Assembly: GCA_951640165.1 (NCBI GenBank)
Contig: OX621241.1
Location: forward strand, 1,188,001-1,252,000
Source of the DNA: Pseudoips prasinana
Taxonomy: Eukaryota > Arthropoda > Insecta > Lepidoptera > Nolidae
Direction of reading: 5' to 3'
DNA: 64,000 nt
The notes below the pieces were generated by a model. The model saw nothing but the letters and a program-made list of their open reading frames with translations, was not told where the DNA came from and did no database searches. Position numbers and translations under genes: made by a program. This document shows, in pieces, positions 40,182 to 50,415 of the stretch (the stretch's first letter is position 1; every line of letters begins with the position of its first letter).

Positions 40182-40390
40182 GCACGTGTGGCGCAGCGGC
40201 TAAAACAGTCACCTCGCCGCTTCGTGTCGCGGATTCGAGTCCCGCGCCGGGTAACTATTTGTGTGACCCATAAATAATTGTTCTGAGTCTGGGTATAATT
40301 TATGTCCGTCTATTATATGTTTGTAAAGTACCCCGCGACACAGGGCTTAGATTTTCTAATGCGGGCGTTGTCTTTTTAAAGAAAAAAAAT
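40182..40390 (+). mobile_element. tRNA-derived SINE, full-length (unit A)
   Basis: Head gtgtggcgcagcggctaaaa (A box) and gcggattcgagtcccgcgcc (B box), then taactatttgtgtgacccat, ttctgagtctgggtataatt, ttgtaaagtaccccgcgaca, cagggcttagattttctaat and gcgggcgttgtctttttaaa, followed by an A tail. Relatives: 27,063-27,182 and 29,745-29,930. Confidence 0.9.
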
Positions 40391-40926
40391 ATTATGATTA
40401 CTGAACTTCGACTAATGCATTTATTTATATATTATGTAGCAAGTTATGGAGCTGATTCTTAATGTATTACCATGATCTTGTTACACCTAGATTTTATTTT
40501 TTGGGTTTGGTTGACTTTTGAATAGAACAAAATATTAGTCTCCTAATTATGTCTTCTTTGTGATAAAGGTTCATAAACATGAAACACTATTAACAGTAGG
40601 ACGATACCATTAACGGTTTTGGTGCTGCCTCGCCCAGTTCTGAGCGGCCGCAGTCCACGGTCCAAATTACTTGATTATCTGATGGACTAACGGAGGGCTC
40701 ATTACAGAGTTTATGGCGCCTACTTTATTTATAGCAACATTAAGGTTTTTAGACCGTTGAGAACAACGTTTTGGTTTTAGTTGTGATTTTATATTAATTT
40801 GGCAGCATTTTTAGGGTTTCGTACAAAATAACTGGCTGACCAAAACTGTTCCTACCATTTTGGTCGGTCAACCCTCATTCTCAGCCTGAAGGGAAGTAAA
40901 ACTACTTTTTTCTAACTCCTTCATGT
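40391..40926. other. Unit A: no recognised feature
   Basis: No gene or repeat supported, apart from a possible foldback at 40,840-40,875 (actggctgaccaaaactgtt / ttttggtcggtca). Confidence 0.35.
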
Positions 40927-41268
40927 TTTAGGGTTCCGTAGCTAAATAGCAAAAAACGGAACCCTTATAGATTCGTCATGTCTGTCTGTGTCCTGTCCGT
41001 CCGTATGTCACAGCCACATTTTTCCGCAACTATAACAACAGAATCTGAAAAAAAAAATTTTTAACAAACCCATACATGGGGTGTCTATTTTTTTCCAGTA
41101 TGTCCTTAGTGGGGTTAAAAAGGCAGAAGTGGGGATGAAAATCACAAAACACAGGTATAGTACAGCAGCATACGAAAAGGCTTTTGCTTATTTCAAACTA
41201 TTATCATTCTATGGGAAGAGGGACAGCAATAGTTTTTCGCTTTGCTCTTTCGAGTACGGAACCTAAAA
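40927..41268 (-). repeat. 'gggttccgt' repeat family (unit A)
   Basis: Starts tttagggttccgtagctaaa and contains acggaacccttatagattcg, tcatgtctgtctgtg and gtccgtccgtatgtcacag, ending cgagtacggaacctaaaa. The inverted pair agggttccgt/acggaaccct sits near both ends. The 61-codon frame at 41,081-41,266 is not a gene. Inverse relative of 47,110-47,712. Confidence 0.7.
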
Positions 41269-41645
41269 TAACATGACTTCATCGTCAATAAAATAAATGT
41301 GATAAATGGATTAACTTAAGTAAGTACCGTATAATACACGAGACTTGTAGCCCTCTACTTCTAAGCCAGACAGTTTAAATTATTGTAGTAAGTTGAACTT
41401 GGGGTAACTTTGAAGTTTTAATGTTGCGGGATCAATTCTCGCACCGAGCAAATCTCAGTTTCAAAACGAAAATTACAAGCATGAAAATGGCAGTTGGAAG
41501 CCAAGTAGGATCTGATAGCTGGTCTTATTTGTGAGTGTTCAAGGTCAGTTGGCAGTCGGTCGGATAATTCTGGTAGCTATCTGCAACAGGTAAGACTGGG
41601 AGCTGACCTCAATAGAAATAGGAAGAGGGCAGAAAAACAAAAATA
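41269..41645. other. Unit A: no recognised feature
   Basis: No gene or repeat supported. Confidence 0.35.
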
Positions 41646-41940
41646 AAAAACTGGCCAATTGCGAGTCGGACTCGCGCACGAAGGGTTCCGTTCCAAACCT
41701 ATAAAAACGAGCAAAAAAATGGCTTCATGTTCGTTGTATCCCTTTAAATATTTATTTTATATTTTTATTAATATTTTGTTGTTATAGCGGCAAAAGAAAT
41801 ACATCATCTGTGAAAATTTCAACTGTCCAACTATCACGGTTCATGAGATACAGGCTGGTGACAGACGGACAGACAGACAGCGAAGTCTTAGTAATAAAGG
41901 TTCCGTTCTACCCAAAGGGTAGTACGGAACCCTAAAAATC
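41646..41940 (+). repeat. 'gggttccgt' repeat family, short copy (unit A)
   Basis: Starts aaaaaactggccaattgcga-gtcggactcgcgcacgaagg-gttccgt, contains cggttcatgagatacaggct and gacagacggacagacagaca, and ends acccaaagggtagtacggaa-ccctaaaaa. Related to 5860-6040 and 47,110-47,712. Confidence 0.75.
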
Positions 41941-42796
41941 AGGCAGTTACTAAAATAGAAACATGTCTAGAATCCTTGAAACCATAAGAATATAGAAACT
42001 GTACACCTACTCGTATCTAAGCCCTTTTTATTCTCTCATAAAACCGTAACACCATAAAAATATGGTATTTTAATAACCCACGCAATATATTTTCTATTGC
42101 TACAGCAGTAACGTTACAATGATAACAAGTTTTATATATCAAGTTAGCTGTGCCTGTATATCTTTTAATGTGCCTTTGCTTTACATGGTAAAGTATAATA
42201 AGGCGGTAAAATAAATAATGGGAAATGAAGGATGTTTTTATCGAATAAAAGAATAGCTCCAATTGTTTGAATTACGCCACCATACCGGGCCTATTTTGTC
42301 GGCCTTCTTAACGGTATTGTTATTTTTACTGTCATTGGTTTTTCGTATGTTTAACCCTTTTATTTGAGATCCGGTATTATTTGACTTACACTCATATATT
42401 TTATATACATTTTGATTGATGATGATGAGGAATCTTATAACCGACTGCAATAATAGAAAAAATGTGAGCCGTCACGGGACGCCTGGCAGATGTGAAACAT
42501 CGACATTATTTTGTAAAAATAATATGCAGAAAAGAACATATTGTGATAGGAACTAAATATGTCATAATGATAAAATAAAAAGTCGATTGCGCATGCGTCA
42601 CGGCACGCAGAAATCTGTTTTACGTGCGGCTATAGATGTTTCACATCAAAAATAAGTTCCTAATAAACTGTGTGACTAAAACGTCTGCTCAATCTTTTTA
42701 ATGCCATTCTTGTTCTCTTTTATATATTTTTGTAAATAGAAAAGATATAGTTCACACAACTTCATGAGTACGGAACTAACGATTTTTATATATAGT
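41941..42796. other. Unit A: no recognised gene
   Basis: The minus frames at 42,017-42,262 and 42,238-42,450 show no family. At 42,168-42,185 A has cctttgctttacatgg where B has the shorter catacatgg. Confidence 0.4.
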
Positions 42797-42870
42797 TACT
42801 ATCTATGCTCCGCGGTTTCACCCGCGTTAAAGTATTTTTGCCATAAAAGAGTAACAAACATACTGTAACG
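42797..42870 (-). mobile_element. Helitron-like 3' terminus fragment (unit A)
   Basis: Reads ctatgctccgcggtttcacc-cgcgttaaagta, then aaaagagtaacaaacatact. Same inverted 3' end as at 13,233. Confidence 0.5.
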
Positions 42871-43205
42871 TTGCATATTTATTCAACGCTCCATAGTTAA
42901 CTTTTATCTTATCTTAGTTCGCCCTGACATAGTAATATCGTTGTAATTCCTTATCTACCTAGTCTTCTGTATCTAACAAAGTTCTCTGCTGCGAATTCTA
43001 AACCGGCTCGGTAGCCGTGAGCCGCCGAGCGGTTGTGAAGCGAACGGTGCGAGGGTAAAATGAGACTGCACTCAATGTGTTAGCACGTATGCGCACTCTT
43101 CATAAGAAACGTTATTTTTCTTTTAGTGCGTGTCGTCTATCACGCTAATACAATTGATAGTTTCTCAAATATAGTTATACGTAAATGGTAAATTCAGTGA
43201 ATGGA

Positions 43206-43402
43206 ATTGAAGCGGAATGAAATGATATGATATTTGCTACAAGGTCAATTAAAGGTGGCCGGTACACATATAATAATTCAATACCATATAATATAATACA
43301 CGAGGTAAATGAGTGAGAATTAAATATTAATCAACACTTACCCAATATGGGGTTGATATTGGGTAAGTGTTGATTAATATTTAATTCTCATTCCGCTTCA
43401 AT
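43206..43402. repeat. Foldback structure with perfect 34-bp hairpin core (unit A)
   Basis: The core arms 43,315-43,348 and 43,356-43,389 pair at 34 of 34 positions with a 7-nt loop (ggggttg). Arm words: gagaattaaatattaatcaa and cacttacccaatat. Outside, attgaagcggaatga (43,206-43,220) pairs perfectly with tcattccgcttcaat (43,388-43,402). The outer and core arms are contiguous on the right but separated by about 94 bp on the left, so the left arm carries an insertion. Confidence 0.9.
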
Positions 43403-44198
43403 TACACCTTGCTTCAACGAATGACTACACTATAATTTATATTATGTGCGATGCTTCACACCATTATTTTTATAACAATTTTTATTACAAACTTAACTCC
43501 GATTCTGACTGTGTCAATTGCACACACTCGCCTTAAGCGCATTTGGCACTCCCACTTCCTCATTTCCATTACGCGGTCACAGTCACGAGAGGCTTTGGGT
43601 CAAAAGAATATTTTTATTTAGTGGACCTAAATCCCAGGGTCTAAAGTACGGTCTGTAACCGTACCTCAACATCGCACCTACCGGTACCTGGTGGTCACCG
43701 ACACTGCCACACTACAGACCAGCATAATCCCAGGGGGTCATTCTCCGGCCGGCGCAACCTCCTGGATCTCCGCGTGATCACTGTCGAAGTCTAGAGAGTA
43801 CTTAGCGCACCTACCTCCATATGGCATAAATATTGAGGGGCTGTAGTACCCACGACCATTTGTGCTATATTATTAAATAAATTTGTAAGTGGTGAGTGTG
43901 ATTGTTTAATTGTTTTTTAAACCACACCTCATATGCTTTTTAAACTCCACGCTTCAATACATCCATACAAACTATCGATTTTTTTAATATTAGAAGGTGT
44001 GTACCTCTAGCAGATTTAGCAGTGCACGCCGGAAAAGCTTGCAGATGCTAGATTTACGAAATTACGAAATGAACAGCTCGAATTATAAATAAAATGTTGT
44101 GTATATAGTTTCCATTATCGAAAGAGCTTTTTTAATACCCTCTTGTTTGCAGATGGTAGAAACATAGACTATAGTAACGTAGAAGTGCCATTTCAAAC
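43403..44198. other. Unit A: unclassified, GC-richer part at 43,630-43,860
   Basis: The block tcccagggtctaaagtacgg ... ctacctccatatggcataaa is GC-rich and looks like an old element, but I cannot name it. 44,010-44,060 resembles 13,340-13,380 (cgccggaa ... cagatg). Confidence 0.35.
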
Positions 44199-44336
44199 GT
44201 ACAGACGCGTAGATGCCAGCACATCAAGCTACCCCAATCTGTCAAATTTCCCCAATTGAAAGTGTTTTGTGATAAAGTTGAAATCTTTAAAAGAAATTTG
44301 ACAGATTGGGGTAGCTGGATGTGCTGGCGTCTCCAC
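44199..44336. mobile_element. Foldback MITE (unit A)
   Basis: Left end gtacagacgcgtagatgcca-gcacatcaagctaccccaat, right end attggggtagctggatgtgc-tggcgtctccac. Same family as 17,892-18,032, with a small insertion in the left end (gcgtagat). The minus frame 44,132-44,341 spans it and is not a gene. Confidence 0.8.
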
Positions 44337-44449
44337 CTCAATTATAGTTGATACCCAAACTTTTTATGTGTCAAGTCTGGTATTTTGTTATACGTATCTA
44401 TGTAACTTCTTCCGGGCTAAAAAATTAACCCGGAAGACGTTAATATCGG

Positions 44450-44645
44450 GGCTTTCTCCTCGTAGGTTTTGTTCCATACTCTAACTTTAACAAACCTAGG
44501 GTTCAACGGAAAAGCCGCGTTCCGCGGTTTCTCCCATCTAGCGCCAAAAGAACTCCACGGCAAGTTAGGTTTAGTCGGTGCAAGTCCGACCTATCCAACT
44601 GCAGACACTTTTTGCGGGTGGCATGCGTAGGTACGCTGGTAAAAA
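44450..44645 (+). repeat. Interspersed repeat, first of two related copies (unit A)
   Basis: Ends aagttaggtttagtcggtgc-aagtccgacctatccaactg-cagacactttttgcgggtgg-catgc. The same ending, with substitutions, occurs at 45,655-45,965. Unclassified; possibly a SINE or LINE 3' end. Confidence 0.5.
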
Positions 44646-45190
44646 GGAAAAAAAAGAAAAAAGTAAGTAGAATTCTAAATACGATGAAATAAATGTTTAA
44701 TTAGGTGTAATATATAGCCATAGCATAAGCCGTAGCATAAGACTTCGTTTTTAATCCCTTAGTTGCAACATTACAACCACCAAAAAATTGATAAACGTCG
44801 ATTGAGGACTCACATGACCCAATTCCTCCATGGTTTGTGATTATCGATTTGTAACAACTATCATTTTTTTGGGAGGGATTTTGTAAAAGGGACCGAAATG
44901 TGTTAGAGTGATTGCATAAGGAAACAGATTTCCGGTACAGACAAATCTGCTCGCTCAGGTACCTATAGGTACAGATTTAACTTGCATAAGAATCAGGTAA
45001 ATCTATCGTTATTAACAATCATGGCCCCCAACTCCGGTAAACGCTTGAACCCGTATGGCTCGGTCCTGTTTCGATATAAGTGAATGTATAAGATAAGATA
45101 CAAATAATATACCTGCACCGATTGGTGCCCTTGGACCTTGGAACCCTTACGGATTTGTCGGTACCGGAAAGCTGTTTCTTTATGTAATTA
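44646..45190. other. Unit A: no recognised feature
   Basis: No gene or repeat supported. Confidence 0.35.
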
Positions 45191-45204
45191 CCCTTACAGG
45201 AAAC

Positions 45205-45265
45205 CGGGGAAGCGCGCGTGCGCGCACTATTTCCTTTGACCAATGAGCGCGCGCGGTGGCGGAGA
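45205..45265. other. CpG-dense segment (unit A)
   Basis: Reads ggaagcgcgcgtgcgcgcac and gaccaatgagcgcgcgcggt-ggcgg. Contains a CCAAT word between two GC palindromes. No nearby ORF; promoter activity is speculative. Copy in B at 57,409-57,469. Confidence 0.35.
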
Positions 45266-45654
45266 GATGGCTGTCAGATCGTGCCAACCCATTTTTCGTG
45301 AGGTTAAAACCACGACGTACTGTCGGCCATTATAGTGTATGCGATGATGTATTCGAACAATCACATTATGAATAAATTGGCTTACATTTACATATATCTA
45401 TACATTTCATCTCAATTGTATTATACGAAATGATTATCATATGCGACTACTGTAAGGTTCGCTTATCTGTTTTTTATTCGATAGTGAATGCTCTCGAAAT
45501 GGTCCAATACAAAATTGGGATCAGTTTTTATAAAGAAAGCTTGAAGTCCCTTTTATGGTTTTTTATTACAGAAGTGATATGTATGTATAATGATAACACT
45601 CCTAGTGAGTTTGATTATTATTAGTAATATTTTTTTATTTGCAACCGAAATAAT
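45266..45654. other. Unit A: no recognised feature
   Basis: The frame at 45,430-45,624 (64 codons) has no family and no conserved features I can see. Confidence 0.35.
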
Positions 45655-45965
45655 AATACATTGGGCTGTCTTGACTAACTGCCACCCCCGAGGCTGCGTG
45701 GGCAGTCGGAGAAGTGTACTCTACTGCCACCAGGTGCAGGCAGCTCCAGGATGATAATCTGTTTGTTGTTGGGAGGAGCCAGTTATCCGACAGGACTAGC
45801 AATTATGCTCTCAGGGTACCACCGGAGTAGCATACCCGCGTTCCTAGAGCTCGCCCCTCAGGAGCCAAGAGAAGTCCAAGGCAGGTTAAGTTAAGTGGGT
45901 GTGAGCCCGACGTACCCACCCGCAGACACTTTTTGCAGGTGACAAGCATAAGCATTCCCCCTGCT
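45655..45965 (+). repeat. Interspersed repeat, second related copy (unit A)
   Basis: Contains gactaactgccacccccgag, ctactgccaccaggtgcagg, ctcagggtaccaccggagta and gagctcgcccctcaggagcc. It ends gtgggtgtgagcccgacgta-cccacccgcagacacttttt-gcaggtgacaagcat, sharing its 3' part with 44,450-44,645. Confidence 0.5.
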
Positions 45966-46334
45966 TCAACAATAAAAAGGCTGTCTTAACTAGTTAATAG
46001 AGCGGCGACATTGTGAAACTACCAAACACGTGTACATAAATATAGTTATTTAGGTACGGTAATTAGTTTTGATCGTTAACTGTGTTAATTATTCCTCTGA
46101 GATAGTAGCGTTGCTAATTTTATAGTTGATAGTCGTAAACCTGTTATAGAAGAGCCGATTTACTGGTTGGTTTACGCTAATTAATTATGACTGGAAGCCA
46201 TTTTCCTAAACAAACATTTGCTTCACAGAATTTTAAGATTACAATCCTTAATATACATATAGCTTCCTTAGAATGAGAGCCGTCAAATTAGCGTGATAAG
46301 TGCTGAGAAAGGACTGATAAAGTTGATCATCATG
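45966..46334. other. Unit A: no recognised feature
   Basis: No gene or repeat supported. Confidence 0.35.
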
Positions 46335-46560
46335 TCAGCCAAATTACGTCCACCGCTGGACAGAGGCTTCCTCTAAAGATTTCCAAATTGGAAATAAAAT
46401 AAATAAAATAGTTATAGGTTTTTATTCACGTAGACTTTAAAAAAGCGCTTGTAAATAGTCAGAACATGTTTGTAGTAGTACAGTTATTATTTCTAGTTAC
46501 ATATTACAGATGTCTCATCATTTGGAGGGTTATGCCATAATCGCCACCCTTAAATACAAA
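46335..46560 (-). mobile_element. RTE-tail SINE-like element, interrupted (unit A)
   Basis: Reads tcagccaaattacgtccacc-gctggacagaggcttcctct, then ~110 bp of other sequence (aataaaataaataaaatagt ... ttaaaaaagcgcttgtaaat), then ggagggttatgccataatcg-cc. The insert shares aaaaagc-a/g-cttgtaaatag with 5996-6030. Confidence 0.6.
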
Positions 46561-47109
46561 CGAGAATAATCACCCTTTTTAAGCTTATTGTCTGTTTGTA
46601 TAACATATTATCTCTTCACATAAACTACCTGTAACGATATTAAATTTATATCGCGGAGATTGGCAACCGGCCCATACAAACATGGCCTGGAATGGACATA
46701 AATAAAACAATATGCATTTTGAAGGAGTACTAATATTCTATCGCCCTGTAAATTTATTTTTAATGTAAAACATGGGATTTATGTATTAAAGCCATATAAT
46801 ACATAAATACCTAGTTTTATATAGGTATATGTATAAGGTCAACAAGATTTCAATATAGCATTAGATCATGGAACGAATTTTTGTAATAATTATACTATTT
46901 TCTATATATAAATAAGTAAAACAGGTATTTTTATGACAACCGTGGTAAGTTCACACCTATTCATATATTTTTCATCGCCGTGGCACGTAATTTTTAATCT
47001 TCTATATCTCGTTAGCTTTTTTAGTTATCTGCTAGATATTTAGCAAGAATTCATACATTATCAAGAACTTTAATAAACGCGAATTGTATTATTAATAAAA
47101 CTTAGTATA
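46561..47109. other. Unit A: no recognised feature
   Basis: AT-rich sequence. No gene or repeat supported. Confidence 0.4.
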
Positions 47110-47712
47110 AAATAAAAACCGGCCAAGTGCGATTCGGACTCGCACATGAAGGGTTCCGTAGCAGCAAGTATTTCAGTTGATTAAATGGAAGCAAATTGCG
47201 GTTTATGACGTATTGAAAAAAACTACTTGCTAGATTTCGTTCAAACCAATTTTCGTTGTTAGTTTTCATGGTAATGTACATCATATATTTTTTTAGGTTT
47301 ATCATTCTCTTATTTTAGAAGTTACAGGGGGGGAACACTCATTTTTCCACTTTGGAAGTGTCTCTCGCGCAAACTATTCAGTTTAGAAAAAAATTATATT
47401 AGGAACCTCAATATCATTTTTGAAGACCTATCCATGGACTGTATGGGTGGGCCCCACATGTATGGGTACGATGAAAAAATTTTTATCGAGTTTCAGTTCT
47501 ATGTATGGGGACCCCCCAAAATTATTATTATTTTTCTATTTTTGTGTAAAAATCTTAATGCGGTTCATAGAATACATCTACTTACTAAGTTTCAGCAGTA
47601 CAGCTCTTATAGTTTCGGAAAAAAGTGGCTGTGCAATACGGACGGACAGACAGACATGACGAATCTATAAGGGTTCCGTTTTTTGCCATTTGGCTACGGA
47701 ACCCTAAAAATC
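47110..47712 (+). repeat. 'gggttccgt' repeat family, long copy (unit A)
   Basis: Starts aaaaaccggccaagtgcgat-tcggactcgcacatgaaggg-ttccgtagc, contains ggacggacagacagacatga and cgaatctataagggttccgt, and ends ggctacggaaccctaaaaa. About 600 bp. Overlapping small frames (47,102-47,305 minus; 47,420-47,670 plus) are not genes. Confidence 0.75.
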
Positions 47713-47827
47713 CTCGGAAATGAAGATTCTAATGGACCTGTTCAAATTCACCCAACTAGACATGCTATACTTTTATAGGTACTAGATTACTAGCTTTGTA
47801 ACCATGCTTTAAGTATAAACCAAATAA

Positions 47828-49622
47828 AGATAGATAGATAGATAACACTTTATTGCACCAAATCGGAACATACATTGAAACATATGTAAGTTAACTTATA
47901 TTATGAGGTACAAACGGCGGTCTTATCGCTAATATAGCAATCTCTTCCAGACAACCGATTGGATGAACCAAAGCCATGCAGGGAGACAAAGTGGTAGTTG
48001 GCAGTGCATCTACTTATATTAATTTACCTATATGTACCTATGTACGAATATTTATATATAAACATATAATATATACATATTTATAAATATATACATACTT
48101 TTTAATATACTATAATAAATATTAATACTAATTATGAAGACTAAGGAAGTTTTTGAGGAAGGTGGAAGATCGCAAGCTGAGAGAATTACAGTGATAAATA
48201 ATGATTCTTTAAAAGTGTTTTAAATGATGTCAAAGTTTGTGCGCGTCTGATATGCAGAGGGAGTGAATTCCACAATCGAGCAGCCTGTACAGTGAATGAT
48301 TTGTCCAAGAAATTGGTGGAATGTGTGGGCAACTGGAGTTCTAGATTCTCTGATGATCTCAAGGACCTAAAATGTGTATCACATAGGAATTCAAACCTAA
48401 CCTTCAGGTAAGAGGGAGCCGTGGGATTAAATAAAATACTGTAAAGAAGAGAGAGTATATGAGTATTTCGGCGAAGGCGAATGGGTAACCACTCGAGTTT
48501 TCTACGAAATTCGGAAACGTGATCATATTTGCGGAGCCCAAATATGAACCTTATGCAGAAGTTTTGAAGCCGCTCGAGTTTATCTAGTTTGTCCTCCGTA
48601 AGGTCAAGATAGCTGGCGTCAGCATAGTCAAGGATTGGAAGAAGGAGGGATTGTGCTAGTGCAATTTTAGTGGCAGTTGGGAGAAAATTACGTAACCTCC
48701 TTAATGATCCGGCTGCAGCATATAATTTACGACTGGTCTGTTCTATTTGTGGACCCCAAGACAGTGTTTGATCAAAGTATACCCCCAAGTTTTTAACCCT
48801 ATCACTGAATGGTATTACTGTTTTGTTAAATGTTACTCGAGGGGTATGGATCCAGTCAACTTTTCTGAGCATGCGAGAACTGCCTATCACAATAACCTGT
48901 GTTTTGGAGGGTTTCACTGTAAGACCGTGGTCTGTGCTCCACTTGTTGATAGTTGCCATGTCACTGTTAATGATACCAATACCATCGCTGAGGTGCTCTA
49001 CCGGTGTCTGGGTGTATATTTGCAAGTCGTCGGCATAAAGGTGGTAGGAAGAAGTTAACCGAGAGGTAATCGAATTGATAAATACAGTGAAGAGTAGTGG
49101 AGATAAAACGCCACCCTGTGGCACGCCAGCGCTGGTGAAACACCACGACGAGTAGGTATCGTCAATGAGAATCCGCTGCCGACGGCCAAACAGGTAACTA
49201 CGAAACCAATCAATTGCCATTGGAGATATGTTAAGTGAGCGTAGTATGCCAAGCAGAATGTCAAAGTCCGCAGTGTTGAACGCGTTGCTAAAATCAAGCA
49301 GCGTAAGCACTGTCAACTTTCCACACTCCATGCCTAGTCGAATATCATCCGTAATATTTACAAGAGCGGTGACTGTGCTGTGACCTGGACGGAAACCGGA
49401 CTGGGAAGGATTAAGTAGGACATTCTTAGAGAGGAAGGAGCTTAGTTGATTGTGGATGAGGCGTTCCAGAACTTTGGAAAGGAATGGTAGTATGGAGATG
49501 GGGCGATAATCGGAAAAGGATGATGGATTTCGTTTTTTAGGTAGTGGGATTATATGAGCACTTTTCCATGTTGATGGAAAAGTAGCGGTAGAAATGGTAG
49601 AATGGAGAGAAATATTGCCATT
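47828..49622 (-). mobile_element. LINE3: 5'-truncated non-LTR retrotransposon (unit A)
   Basis: On the minus strand it starts in the reverse transcriptase domain and ends with aataaagtgttatctatcta and a (TATC)n tail. The 3' UTR words ggttgtctggaagagattgc and gcgataagaccgcc match LINE1, so the two belong to the same subfamily. Its 5' truncation lies at about 49,616, next to a perfect hairpin. Confidence 0.85.
48186..49622 (-). CDS. LINE3 ORF2 fragment: reverse transcriptase, carboxy-terminal 478 codons (unit A)
   Basis: Open without stops from 49,622 (minus) to the stop at 48,186. Upstream of the Met at 49,331 the homology continues (TATFPSTWKSAHIIPLPKKR, then SFSDYRPISILPFLSKVLER), so the Met is not the real start. 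Motifs: FRPGHST, LLDFSNAFNTADFD, GVPQGGVLSPLLF, YHLYADDLQIY with the catalytic Asp pair, LDYADASYLDL and RLQNFCIRFIFGLRKYDHV. It lacks the endonuclease and the first reverse transcriptase blocks, so it is inactive, but the frame is undamaged, indicating a young insertion. Confidence 0.9.
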   Translation of the reverse strand, partial: NGNISLHSTISTATFPSTWKSAHIIPLPKKRNPSSFSDYRPISILPFLSKVLERLIHNQLSSFLSKNVLLNPSQSGFRPGHSTVTALVNITDDIRLGMECGKLTVLTLLDFSNAFNTADFDILLGILRSLNISPMAIDWFRSYLFGRRQRILIDDTYSSWCFTSAGVPQGGVLSPLLFTVFINSITSRLTSSYHLYADDLQIYTQTPVEHLSDGIGIINSDMATINKWSTDHGLTVKPSKTQVIVIGSSRMLRKVDWIHTPRVTFNKTVIPFSDRVKNLGVYFDQTLSWGPQIEQTSRKLYAAAGSLRRLRNFLPTATKIALAQSLLLPILDYADASYLDLTEDKLDKLERLQNFCIRFIFGLRKYDHVSEFRRKLEWLPIRLRRNTHILSLLYSILFNPTAPSYLKVRFEFLCDTHFRSLRSSENLELQLPTHSTNFLDKSFTVQAARLWNSLPLHIRRAQTLTSFKTLLKNHYLSL

Positions 49623-49653
49623 TTAGGACACAACTACATTAGTTGTGTCCTAA
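49623..49653. repeat. Perfect 14-bp hairpin at the LINE3 edge
   Basis: ttaggacacaacta and tagttgtgtcctaa pair perfectly around a cat loop, exactly between the 5'-truncated end of LINE3 and a SINE fragment. Confidence 0.85.
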
Positions 49654-49654
49654 G

Positions 49655-49744
49655 ATGTGGAGGGATATGCCATCATCGCCACGCTTGGCATGATGTTGGG
49701 TTGGCCAAGCAGTATGATGGTCTTAGTAAACAGAGAAACTTATT
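49655..49744 (-). mobile_element. RTE-tail SINE-like fragment at the A/B junction
   Basis: Reads gatgtggagggatatgccat, catcgccacgcttggcatga and gcagtatgatggtcttagta, then cagagaaacttatt, where it meets LINE2 sequence. Family of 17,455-17,676. Present only here, not at the B/C junction. Confidence 0.65.
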
Positions 49745-50415
49745 AAACTTATGCATTCGTTTTATATTTGGTCTCAAAAAATATGACCATGGCTCCAACT
49801 TTCGCAAGGATCTCAAGTGGCTCCCTATCCGTCTTCGTAGGAATGCTCGCGTATTGTATCTCTTATTCAATGTCCTTCACAATCCCTCATACCCCGCCTA
49901 CCTACGGGAGCGTTTCTCCTTTATTCACTCATCTGATGCCTCCTGTAGGTCACACCTCAGATCCCTCCTTAAATTTCCTATCCACAAAACCGATTTTTAC
50001 TCCTACTCCTTTACGGTGCAGGCCGTGAGGTTGTGGAATTCTCTTCCGCCTAACATCCGTTACATAAATACTATCATTTTATTTAAAAAACGAGTGAAAG
50101 AACATTATCTCTTATCTTCATCCTAATATTTGTGTACATTGTATATGTAGTATATTATATAGTCTTTATATATATATATCCCCTCCCCTATTTATGTATT
50201 ATTAGTATGTAGTGTATAAATACACTTAGTAGTGTATAGTTATCTACACACGGCATGGTCTTTTTCCGATTAGTTTCTCCTCTCGCGGGTCTGCTGGAAG
50301 ATATTTCTATTGAAATAAGCAGTACCTTTGTGCTATTTTTTCCAATTTCTGTAATTTATTGTTATTTTTGTTTCTGTGTGTACATAAATTATTAAATAAA
50401 ATAAATAAATAAATT
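49745..50415 (+). pseudogene. LINE2 3' fragment at start of unit B
   Basis: Encodes LCIRFIFGLKKYDHGSNFRK to KKRVKEHYLLSSS, as in LINE2, then the 3' UTR and AAAT tail. One substitution changes KKYDHVSNF to KKYDHGSNF. The open frame 49,602-50,126 is chimeric: antisense LINE3, the hairpin and SINE sequence fused in frame to the LINE2 carboxy terminus. Confidence 0.9.

Larger units (their letters stand above)
37614..49744. repeat. Tandem segmental unit A (12,131 bp)
   Basis: The sequence from 37,614 onward reappears from 49,745 with only scattered differences. Unit A begins inside LINE2 (aaacttatgcattcg) and ends in a SINE fragment next to LINE3. It differs from B at about one position per 100 bp in most of its length, with a strongly different patch at 39,222-39,500. 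Confidence 0.95.

Noticed and set aside
40182..40390. Candidate tRNA gene
   Set aside because: A and B boxes are present, but a conserved SINE body and A tail follow, and the same head and body recur in other copies.
41081..41266. 61-codon frame conserved in units A and B
   Set aside because: Conservation is due to the recent duplication. The frame lies in a non-coding repeat that begins and ends with ttccgt words.
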